From Ustilago trichophora (taxonomy: Eukaryota > Basidiomycota > Ustilaginomycetes > Ustilaginales > Ustilaginaceae): 64,000 bases of DNA. The position numbers and the translations under genes were made by a program. The notes beneath the pieces were generated by a model. That model was not told the origin of the DNA, made no database searches, and saw nothing but the letters and a program-made list of their open reading frames with translations. The DNA lies in NCBI GenBank assembly GCA_900323505.1, contig OOIN01000043.1, forward strand, positions 1,138,501 to 1,202,500. Reading direction: 5' to 3'. Positions 1 to 8,615 of the stretch are shown here, piece after piece (within the stretch, counting starts at the first letter, position 1; every line of letters starts with the position of its first letter).

Positions 1-1811
1 ATTGGTACGCGGCGACAAATTTGACATGTGTTCACATGAAAAGCTACCCTTGTCGCACAGAGTAGCTTCTTGCGGCCAAGCGCTTCAGCACAGTCCGAGT
101 ATAGGAGGAGAAGCCGCGGTAAAGAACACGACCTCGTGCCGTATCTCATGTCTTTCTCTAGTATACGGTACGAAACAGCAGACAAGTCTTCATCCGCTTT
201 CAGCTGAATGAACGATGACGGGGGAGAAGAAATTGCTCTTTTGAGCAAGGCGCTGTATCCCGTCCGTCTCGCGCAAAAGGTAACGTCGTGTAGCACGGCA
301 ATTTGGACAGAGAGACGAACAGTAAAAAGAGATCTGCAGCGGCGAATCACAGAGATTGAATGAGGTTTAAGAGAGAGCTGGGGTGTGTGTGTGTGTGTGT
401 GGCTTTCCTGTTCTATTCATGTCACAAATTTGGCAGACAGACAGGATAGCCGAGCGAGCCTCTCCGTCGTCCACTTTCAAATTTCCCTTCCTCCCTTTTC
501 TTTTTTCGCGCTTTTTCTCCATCTCGTCCTCGTGTCGCGCTGCTGCTGCTGCTGCTTTCGCTGCTTCTAAACTTGGTCCCTTTTTTTTTAGCTACCCCGG
601 CTTTCGTGGTCTAGTGCCCGTGCCTGTCTGCTTGCCTAGTGGTTCCCTCTGCTGCATCTCCGCTTGCTTCTGCCGCTTAAGTTCGTTAACTTACTCTGAG
701 CTCAGATGTCGCCGCCGCCGCCGCCGCCGTCGCTCGAGCTGATTGTCCACTTTCTAGTGTGTGTGGCTTCATCTATCTTGAAGACTGTTCGGCCTCTTGT
801 TTCTGGAATTAGGTGCCCATCGTTCACAGTCGGGAGCATCTCCATCGCTCGGTCTCTCCACCATCCCAGTCCAACCACAGATCACCTATCCTCGACGCAC
901 TCCCTCTCTTTCTCGTCCTCTCTCTTTCGGCACGCTCCCTACACTCATCCTCCACGCGCACATCGGCACACACCATCAACTCGGACACCCACACTCACCT
1001 TCTCATTCTGACACGCCTCGTGTGCCACCTTGAACCCCCTTGCCTTTGTCGCTTTTCGACAAGTGTCCATCACAGCGTACGACGTTACACCGGATCAGTA
1101 CCCACGGAGGGAGTATTTGACCTCATCTCGACAGCTCGATCTTGTAGCAATTCTGCCTAGTTTCGCTTTTTATCCGCCCATCGCCCTTGGTCCGCCAGTT
1201 GTATGCTGACGACGATCTCACGACCCACCATTCCGCAATTCATTTCGTCGAGTCCAGCTCCAATGAAGAGGTCGACGCGCAGTTGAAGGCTTGAGCTTGT
1301 ACCACCACGCAGTGTTTGCTGTGCACCAGCACACACACCCTCACACACACACGCACGCAACTTAGTGTCCGAGTCGAATCTCGTGCCTGAGGCAACAACC
1401 TGTGACTCGCTTCATCTATTGCACTGCGCAGCCTCGATCCTCCAGCCAACGCTTTGCGTTTTCGCACATCGGTACGCTCGGATTGCCGTCGGTTCGCACG
1501 CTTCCCCAACTCTCTCATTTTGGGGGAGCGCACCCACCATCCCTCTCACAGCTGCAACGCCTCATTCGTGTGCACAAAGCGCCATCCATCTGATCTAAGC
1601 AGTCAAGTCTGCTCGCGCATCTCGTTGCAACTGCCTCGAAAGCTCTGGAGATAAGCGCCGCCAAACCCCCGTCTCGCCGCAGTTCCAAAAGTGACCTTTG
1701 AGGGGCAGGCGTGTCCGCCGAGACGCATCCTCGCACTCTCCCTCCTTTCTTTGCAGTCGACCAGCGTAGCGCTCGCGTTTGAGCTCCTGTGACACATTCT
1801 ACACACTCAAG
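1..1811. other. Upstream non-coding region with microsatellites
   Basis: No convincing gene is visible. Short open frames here are low-complexity Ser/Pro/Arg-rich translations without domains. The stretch holds simple repeats: (GT)n near 383-400, (GCT)n near 541-556 and (CCG)n near 707-729. The pyrimidine-rich part from about 800 to 1800 is typical of a long 5' leader or promoter of the downstream transcription factor gene. A leader intron cannot be excluded. Confidence 0.5.
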
Positions 1812-4800
1812 ATGGCATCGTCTGCCGATTCACCAGCATCGCCAGCTGGCGACATGGAACACGAAGACAAGCCTCGTGTCTTTGTCGATGGTCCTGGAGG
1901 CGCCGATACCAAGCAGGGAGCAAAGATCGCTTGTCTCGAATGCCGTTCAGCCAAGATCAAGTGTTCGGCGCCCACCGATGGTCAGGTTCCATGCAAACGC
2001 TGTGTCAAGCATCAGAGGGAATGTCTATTTGAAAAGCACAAGCGCGGTCGCAAGCCCAACAAACGTTTTTCCGTCCCTTCGGATCTGCGAGCAGGAGGGC
2101 GCAATGGCAGTGACGGCAATTCCTACGAGTCTCCCAATCGACCAACCTCTTCGGGCGGCAGATCCGACACGCATCACGCCCAGCAACATCACAAGTCGCA
2201 AGGCTCGCGCAATGGTCATTGCACACCCGAAAAGGGACAAATGAAGCATGAATCTGGCTTTGCCTCTGGCGACGGAAGTGCCAATCGTCATCATTTTGGG
2301 GAGGCTCCATGGAAAGCGGGCAGCGGTTTCGGCGCATCCAGCCAGCCTCGAGGTGCGCAACCACCTCACTATGCAGACGACCGTTTCCATGGCATCAATG
2401 ACAAATACCAGAATGGAGGCATGTCGACTTCCATGTCGGCTCCTTCCGGTCTTGCTCAGCCAGGTATGCCCTACACTTACGGACAGTCTCACCACCATCC
2501 TCCAACGCTGCATACGCAACCACATCAGCACCATCAACATGCACACCAGCAGCAGCATCAGTTCGCACATCAACATCCGCATCAGCCGCAGCACTCGCAG
2601 CAGCAGTCGGCATCCTATCCTCACGCTCGACATGGCTCGGATCATCCAAGCCCTGGCCGCTGGCGCGATCACGCACCTCCACCTACCACTTCCTCCCCGC
2701 ACAGCTCTCATCCGGTCCCCGCTCCTGCCAAGCCACACGAAGGCTTTGCCCACGGTCGAAACAGACCTTATCCTCACAACGCACCAGCACCGAGCCACAC
2801 CTATGCACACTGGGACAGTCAGCTCGGATCAGAGAGAAACAACAAGGCGAGATTGGACCTGTCGCCCTCCAGACGGAACGATGCAGCCTTGTCTCAAGCT
2901 CAGCAGCAACAGAAAGCTTCTACACACTACCTCGGCAACGATGGCAGCAGCGCCTCACAGAAGCACGCCCCAACAGGAAACCATCGCAGCGCTTCCAAGG
3001 GCCGATCTCAGCGCAGAGATGGCACAGCATCTCATCACCATCGATCATCTAGTCGAGGCAATGCCTATGATCAAGATGCGGACGAAGAGTACGAGGACGA
3101 ACAGGACGAGCTGGAAGACGATGCCGACGCGACGCGCGAGGAGCATGACTATGTGCTCTCCAACCCGCTCAAGTTGCTGGCACAGGCTTCTGATGCAGCT
3201 GCCGCCCGCATCGAGGGTGGAAGAGTGGAAAATGGCAGCCGAAGCTCCCTTGCTGCCGTCGAGACCATGGGTCTGCTGCATCCTACTCTGCCCTCCAACC
3301 GTATGGCTGTCAGTGCTGCCGTCAACTTAACAGGTCTCGGTCGCCAACTATACGGGCGACGCGACGACGACTATGGTCGCAACCAGCGTGGTTGGCCTTC
3401 CAGCCGTGTTCTGCCTCCCCTCCTCAACTCGAACCGGGGCGGTGCTCCAGCGGATGAGGTTGCTCTCGAAGTCACCGGCGGTCGCGCACAGCCTCCGTTC
3501 TTGAAAGACAGCATGCGTTCCAAGTCGTTCCCTGAAGGCGAGCTCCCGAGAATTGAAGGCCCCACTCCCATGAACGAGTCAGAACAGAGCGGCACCGCTG
3601 CACCCGCCTCCACCAGCAGTCATATCTCTACCGCAAAGACCGTCTCCGGTGTGCCCCTTGGTCGCCCCAATGTCCTTACTCCCTCTACCTTGGATCACGA
3701 AGCTTGGGAATACCGTGAAGGAAAAGCACAGGCACGTCGAGGTTACGGATCAGGCGCCAGCCCTGGCGGTGTGAGCGTTGACGCCGTGACAACGGGCAGC
3801 AGCGTCTCTGCTGGTGCTGCCAACGGCCAGAAGCAAGGCGCCATCTCGGGCATCAATGGAACTTCGCCAGGCGAGATCATCGAATCGCCCGCCGACGAGG
3901 TCACCACCGCCATGCTAGGCAAACGCAAGCGCGGCCGTTCACGTGCAGCCCGCGGCGGAGGCTTTCCAACTCGACGACGCAGGATGGCTGAGTGGGACAC
4001 AGATGCAGAGAACGGCGAAGGCGCTGATGAAGACGGCGTGATTGACCCATCCAAAGGCAAGCAGGTCACCATTGCCGCAGTGGCGCAGGCCAAGGAGTCG
4101 AGCGGTGTCACTTCGGGCGGTGAAGGCGAAGCTGGCGCCTCTCGCAAGGGCTACTTCAACCTGAGTCTCTTCCACAGCAAGAACGACGATACCGAAGGTC
4201 TCGACCCGATCGAGCTTGGCTTAGTCGAGCTCAAGGAGCTAGAGCGACTGTTCGACATCTTCTTCGCACGCATCAACCCGGTTCTGGACCTCTTTGACCC
4301 CTTCCTTCACAGCGTCGCCTTCGTCAGGATGCGATCCGCTTTCCTCACCACCGTCATCTCGGCCATGGCAGCCAGATTCTCGGACACGCCGCAAGATGCC
4401 AAGCTAGCCACCATGCTCGACAAGCACTGGCAGGAGAAGCTGCTTCCTATGATTCTGCTGGGCGGTTACAAGAGTGTCGAGATCAGCCAAGCCTTCCTCA
4501 TATTGACCACGTACAGTCGACCTACGAATCGCCTTGTGGATGACCGCTCGTGGCAGTACCTCGGATTTGCTATCCGCACTGCCACGGAGGTCGGTGTCAA
4601 TCGCAAGGTCACGCCTAGCGAGAATCTGCTCGGCAATGAGCAGGTCGCCCGCCGAGTTCGTAACCGAGAGAGGCTCTGGTTCAATCTCTTCCTCTACGAT
4701 CGAACCTTGAGTGCTCAGACCGGTCGACCTTGGACCATCTCGGAGGATCGCATGATCGTCCAGAGCTCCATGTGGCATCGACAGGACTTTGCGCTGCCCG

Positions 4801-6518
4801 AGGATGTGTCTCTGGTCAGCCTGATCAAGCTTCGTCGCATCACAGCTCAGCACACTGAGGCTTTCGACACGTATCTCACGAGTCCAGACCGCTTCGACGA
4901 GACGCAGACGGCCACGGCTCTCGGTGTTGGCGGACAGAGCATGTTCGATCGCCGACTGGCTGGTCTCGAGTTCTTCCGCAAGAACGCCAACGCGGACCTG
5001 GAAAAGTGGAAGGAGACTTGGTGCATCAACACCGAAGACAAGATTAAGGAGGTGGACACGAGCACTGCTGCGGGCAAGTATCTGGTTCGATGGGCGCCCA
5101 CTGCCAAGCTCTTCTACTACCACTCTCGTTTGCTCATTAACTCGTTGGTGCTCGGCGCTACTGAGCAGTATGAGGGCTTCTTGTCTGGATCGTCGGTCTC
5201 GGTGGATTGCTGGACGTCGGCCATTTCGCTCATTGACACGGTGCTCAATGACTTTACCGAGGAAGCACTGGTCACCTGGTCGAACGATCGAGTGGTGATG
5301 GCCGTCTATGCGGCTGTCTCTGCAGTTCGCATGACCAACCTGCAGCACAAATATGCTTTTGCCGACAAGGAGACGCTGCTTGCTCTTGTGCGACGTCTCT
5401 CGACCAGTATGACGAATGCAGGCAAGACCCCGCGCCATCGCAACGGTTCCGCTACCCCCTACGGCCGCTATCTCAAGTCTGTCCTGGCGGCATTTGAACC
5501 TGAGAACCCTGCTGCGACAGCTGGCGTGCAGAGCGGCACGGCTGCAACGGCACAGACACCAGGCAAGGACAGCGAGCAGGCTACATCGATCACTACCAGC
5601 AGTCTCGCACCTGGCGACAGTCGCTCTGCTGCTGCCACTCCTCCCAACGCTACGGCTGCTGCGGTGTCGGCTGCTGTAGATGCCATAGCTTCTGCTGGAT
5701 CGCAAGCCGCCGCCGAGACTGCTTTGGACAAGGTCATCGCTGAGACTGCAAAGGCAGCGGCCAGTGTTGATGCCTCGCAGTCCCAGTCCGCAGCCTCCAA
5801 GAAGGCAGATGGAGCTGCGCAAGCCACTGCCGCAGATACCACAGACAGGGTTGATGCAGCAACTGCAGATACCTCCAGCTTGATGGTTCTCAAGACAGAG
5901 GATCTGTCAGGTGGAGACGGTGTCGGTAAGGCGCTGTCGCAGGTGCCTTTGATCGTCGCCGGCGGTACCAGCATGGATATCGATATGCCCGCCGCCGCTG
6001 CCTCGCAGCTCGCAGTTGCTGACGGCAGTCTCGACATGCAGAGCAATATGGAGAAGCTTTTGACACAGATGCCCATCAATGGTGGGGCTGTAGCGACTGA
6101 TTCAGCTGGTATGCTCACCGCTGCAGGCGGTGCAACAGCAGCTGACGTTGCATGGCCCAACTCTGCCCTGCCAACCGGTACCGTTTCCAGGCCCTCCTCC
6201 TCGTCCCACCCTTCGTCAGCAGGAGCTGCAGATGCAAGCGGACTGCTCACTACTCCCGATTCGAGCATGCTGCTTGGCGCGCCCATCTCGCCTGCCGATG
6301 GCACTACAGGACCAAGAGCAGACGCGGTTGCGGCCGCCGCAGCAGCTGCTGCTGCAGCTGCCATGCCCGATGTAGTCGATGATCCGGAATCGCTCGAACG
6401 CATGTGGAACTACATGACCGCATTCGAGCATACCTCGTTCTGGCAGCCTCAGTCGACTTGGAACCTCGGCGGCGGTCACCCTACTGCCAACCAGCATCAT
6501 CATGGGAATGGGCCGTGA
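1812..6518 (+). CDS. Zn2Cys6 fungal-type transcription factor
   Basis: This is a large nuclear DNA-binding regulator of the Gal4-type class, 1568 residues from the chosen start. Residues about 41-71 form the zinc cluster with spacing C-x2-C-x6-C-x9-C-x2-C-x6-C, followed by a basic stretch (KHKRGRKPNKR). Residues about 200-300 are His/Gln-rich. Residues about 430-450 are acidic. A region at about 790-1170 matches the fungal-specific transcription factor middle-homology domain, with the stretch FDIFFARINPVLDLF near its start. The C-terminal 350 residues are Ala/Thr/Ser-rich and end in a short aromatic segment. I chose the ATG at 1812 because its context (caagATGg) is better than that of the in-frame ATG at 1779, which would add 11 residues. 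The gene converges on the otubain gene. The regulon is not recognisable from sequence. Confidence 0.9.
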   Translation: MASSADSPASPAGDMEHEDKPRVFVDGPGGADTKQGAKIACLECRSAKIKCSAPTDGQVPCKRCVKHQRECLFEKHKRGRKPNKRFSVPSDLRAGGRNGSDGNSYESPNRPTSSGGRSDTHHAQQHHKSQGSRNGHCTPEKGQMKHESGFASGDGSANRHHFGEAPWKAGSGFGASSQPRGAQPPHYADDRFHGINDKYQNGGMSTSMSAPSGLAQPGMPYTYGQSHHHPPTLHTQPHQHHQHAHQQQHQFAHQHPHQPQHSQQQSASYPHARHGSDHPSPGRWRDHAPPPTTSSPHSSHPVPAPAKPHEGFAHGRNRPYPHNAPAPSHTYAHWDSQLGSERNNKARLDLSPSRRNDAALSQAQQQQKASTHYLGNDGSSASQKHAPTGNHRSASKGRSQRRDGTASHHHRSSSRGNAYDQDADEEYEDEQDELEDDADATREEHDYVLSNPLKLLAQASDAAAARIEGGRVENGSRSSLAAVETMGLLHPTLPSNRMAVSAAVNLTGLGRQLYGRRDDDYGRNQRGWPSSRVLPPLLNSNRGGAPADEVALEVTGGRAQPPFLKDSMRSKSFPEGELPRIEGPTPMNESEQSGTAAPASTSSHISTAKTVSGVPLGRPNVLTPSTLDHEAWEYREGKAQARRGYGSGASPGGVSVDAVTTGSSVSAGAANGQKQGAISGINGTSPGEIIESPADEVTTAMLGKRKRGRSRAARGGGFPTRRRRMAEWDTDAENGEGADEDGVIDPSKGKQVTIAAVAQAKESSGVTSGGEGEAGASRKGYFNLSLFHSKNDDTEGLDPIELGLVELKELERLFDIFFARINPVLDLFDPFLHSVAFVRMRSAFLTTVISAMAARFSDTPQDAKLATMLDKHWQEKLLPMILLGGYKSVEISQAFLILTTYSRPTNRLVDDRSWQYLGFAIRTATEVGVNRKVTPSENLLGNEQVARRVRNRERLWFNLFLYDRTLSAQTGRPWTISEDRMIVQSSMWHRQDFALPEDVSLVSLIKLRRITAQHTEAFDTYLTSPDRFDETQTATALGVGGQSMFDRRLAGLEFFRKNANADLEKWKETWCINTEDKIKEVDTSTAAGKYLVRWAPTAKLFYYHSRLLINSLVLGATEQYEGFLSGSSVSVDCWTSAISLIDTVLNDFTEEALVTWSNDRVVMAVYAAVSAVRMTNLQHKYAFADKETLLALVRRLSTSMTNAGKTPRHRNGSATPYGRYLKSVLAAFEPENPAATAGVQSGTAATAQTPGKDSEQATSITTSSLAPGDSRSAAATPPNATAAAVSAAVDAIASAGSQAAAETALDKVIAETAKAAASVDASQSQSAASKKADGAAQATAADTTDRVDAATADTSSLMVLKTEDLSGGDGVGKALSQVPLIVAGGTSMDIDMPAAAASQLAVADGSLDMQSNMEKLLTQMPINGGAVATDSAGMLTAAGGATAADVAWPNSALPTGTVSRPSSSSHPSSAGAADASGLLTTPDSSMLLGAPISPADGTTGPRADAVAAAAAAAAAAAMPDVVDDPESLERMWNYMTAFEHTSFWQPQSTWNLGGGHPTANQHHHGNGP

Positions 6519-6625
6519 TCCGAAACTCACTCTGCTTTGCTGCTGTTATTTCGAGGCGTCGTGCTTTGCATCTTGTTCCCCAATCGCTTCGACAATGTTA
6601 GTTTTCTCGACATCTTGCCTCTCTC

Positions 6626-6695
<70 letters not shown>

Positions 6696-6845
6696 TGTAA
6701 CGGGTTTTCACATGGTCTTACGGCAGCCGATTTGCTGGTTGGTTTGGTTTGGTTTTAAGTTTTTAAAATTTGATTGAAGTGTGTGTGTGTGTGTGGAGCT
6801 AGGACATGGAGCCTTTGTTGTTGTTTTGCAAGGGCATGGAAGAAT
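6519..6845. repeat. Convergent intergenic region with (CT)n microsatellite
   Basis: This is the 3' region between two convergent genes. It contains an almost pure CT dinucleotide run at about 6619-6692 interrupted by one CG, and a GT run near 6778-6795. No coding signal is seen. Confidence 0.9.
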
Positions 6846-7895
6846 TCAGGTGGAGAGAACGGGTGGAATCTCTGGCTCGGGAGAAGCGGGAGCTGGCGCC
6901 TCTACCAAGAGATCATAGTGACCCGGTCTCAGCAACATGGTGCCGATTTCGGTGATCTGACCACCTTCGACTTGGAACCTGACGACGTCGCAACGATGGG
7001 GATGTTGGGTGAGGATTCTTGTGTTTTGGGCTTGGATTCCAGGTACGTGTATTGATTCGGTTGTGGTGCTAGTGTGTTGTTCTGAAGAAGCGTTTTGTGC
7101 GGATTGATGGAGTTGTTCAGCGGGGAATTCTTCATCGAGAGGAGTTTCGGGTGGAGCTTGGTTGGGGGATAGATATGCGACGTCGAGAGACACTTTGAGA
7201 GCGCGGGATAGGGCGGTGATCTGTACGTGATCGGCTTCTTTTCCGATGGCTTCGACTTGGTCTGCGCAAAAAGTGGCCATATCGGGTGGATTTCCATCGG
7301 CGTTCGAGGCATCCAGCGAGAAGAGGAAAGGTGTATATTCGTCGGCGTTGAGCTTGAGGAATGCGCTGGTGAGCAAACGGAGATAGACGACGATCGAGTT
7401 GGATTGTTCCGGATCGTTCATGGCTTCGACCAGAGCCTGTTCGTTGAGTTCCTTTGTTTCGGGATCGGTGCTGTACATTCGGTTGAGCAGATTCTTGAGA
7501 GGCTCGTAGAAGTCGGTATATACCTCTTGGTCGAATCCGGCCTGTTTCAGCAGGCCAAGAGTAGACTCGACATGTTTGACGGTGAAATGATGCATAGGAC
7601 GATCTTTCATCATCATAATCTTGTAGATAAACGCAAAGGCAAATGCACGGTAGAAACAATCTCCATCTCCCTTTGCCCTTCGAATTCCAATGAAGCCAGC
7701 TTGGTTCTTGAGCCAGTTGATCTTGCCCAAAAAGGCATCGTTGGAAGCATACTCGGCTTGAAGCACTTCGATGGGTTCCACCGACGAGATCAACGGTTGA
7801 CCCGAGAGCGATTCGGCACGAAGCTTCTCGGCAAGCTCGAGACGTTGCGTGTCGGAGAGGCTGGAGAGTTTTGTGTCTGCGGTGATGCCTTCCAT
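6846..7895 (-). CDS. OTUB1-like: Otubain-like ubiquitin thioesterase (peptidase C65)
   Basis: This is a deubiquitinating cysteine protease of the OTU/otubain family, 349 residues. The family fold starts with a helical N-terminal segment. The catalytic motif GDGDCFYRA places the catalytic Asp and Cys at residues 77 and 80. The C-terminal catalytic His lies in RPGHYDLL (His326). Otubains cleave polyubiquitin chains (OTUB1 prefers Lys48 linkage) and act in the cytosol and nucleus. Length is slightly above human OTUB1 (271) because of a Ser/Thr/Gln-rich insert before the final His-containing strand. No introns are needed. Its 3' end faces the transcription factor gene. Confidence 0.9.
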   Translation of the reverse strand: MEGITADTKLSSLSDTQRLELAEKLRAESLSGQPLISSVEPIEVLQAEYASNDAFLGKINWLKNQAGFIGIRRAKGDGDCFYRAFAFAFIYKIMMMKDRPMHHFTVKHVESTLGLLKQAGFDQEVYTDFYEPLKNLLNRMYSTDPETKELNEQALVEAMNDPEQSNSIVVYLRLLTSAFLKLNADEYTPFLFSLDASNADGNPPDMATFCADQVEAIGKEADHVQITALSRALKVSLDVAYLSPNQAPPETPLDEEFPAEQLHQSAQNASSEQHTSTTTESIHVPGIQAQNTRILTQHPHRCDVVRFQVEGGQITEIGTMLLRPGHYDLLVEAPAPASPEPEIPPVLST

Positions 7896-8615
7896 TGTGG
7901 TGGTGCGAAGAGATGAGGTGTGTGTGTGTGTGTGTCAAAGACCAGCAAAGTATCAGCGAGGAGTCGTGATCGAGGGATAGAGTTGTGTGTAGGCTCAAAG
8001 GAAAGAGTGTAGATATCGATGGATCAAAGATGGCACGGTTTGATGGTGATGAGAAAGAAGAAAGACGAGTCCTTGACAATCTCACTGTGTGTGTGGAGTC
8101 TGTCGTGTTCCAAACCTCTCGGTCTCTCTCACGGTCTCTCTTAGTCGTGTGTGCGTGAGAAAGTAGTGAGCGTGTGTGGAGCTCTTTTGCTTTGGTCACA
8201 TTTTTTTTTTTTTTTTTTTTTGGTCAAAAGTCAATCAATCGCTCTGCTGTTAGGGATCGGCACTCAACCGCCGAATTTCGTAGAAAAATCCTATCCAAGA
8301 GTTGTGTGGTCCGTGAGTAAGTTTGATTTGGATTGGGTGCTGTCCTGTTCATCTGCATCATCAGGCATGAGGAGCGAGCGGATTTTCAATTCGATCGGGC
8401 CGCTCTTTTTTTTTTTTTTTTCTGGGGTCAAGGGAGAGGATGGCTGCGATCTCACATTTTGAAGTTCTGTTTTTTTTTTTTTTTTTTTTTTTTTGGGGGG
8501 GCTTTAACCGGCCCGCAATGCTGCCTTCCTCAAAGCGCTTGCCTTCGTAGTATCGCAAAAGAGGGTATGGTTGAAGAAAGGTGTATATACAGTATCATCT
8601 ATCAGTGATAGCGTC
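7896..8615. other. Intergenic region with three long poly-T tracts
   Basis: This is the promoter side of the otubain gene and the 3' side of the COQ8-like gene. It contains T homopolymers of about 20 nt (8202-8221), 16 nt (8406-8421) and 25 nt (8470-8494), plus a GT run near 7919-7935. On the minus strand these are poly-A tracts, of the kind that exclude nucleosomes. Homopolymer lengths may be affected by sequencing error. No gene is seen. Confidence 0.7.

Noticed and set aside
2..211. 69-codon frame at the left edge as the end of a gene
   Set aside because: No similarity or compositional support.
4404..6403. Long minus-strand open frames opposite the transcription factor gene
   Set aside because: They lie entirely antisense to the conserved coding frame and translate to low-complexity Ser/Arg/Ala sequence with no domain.
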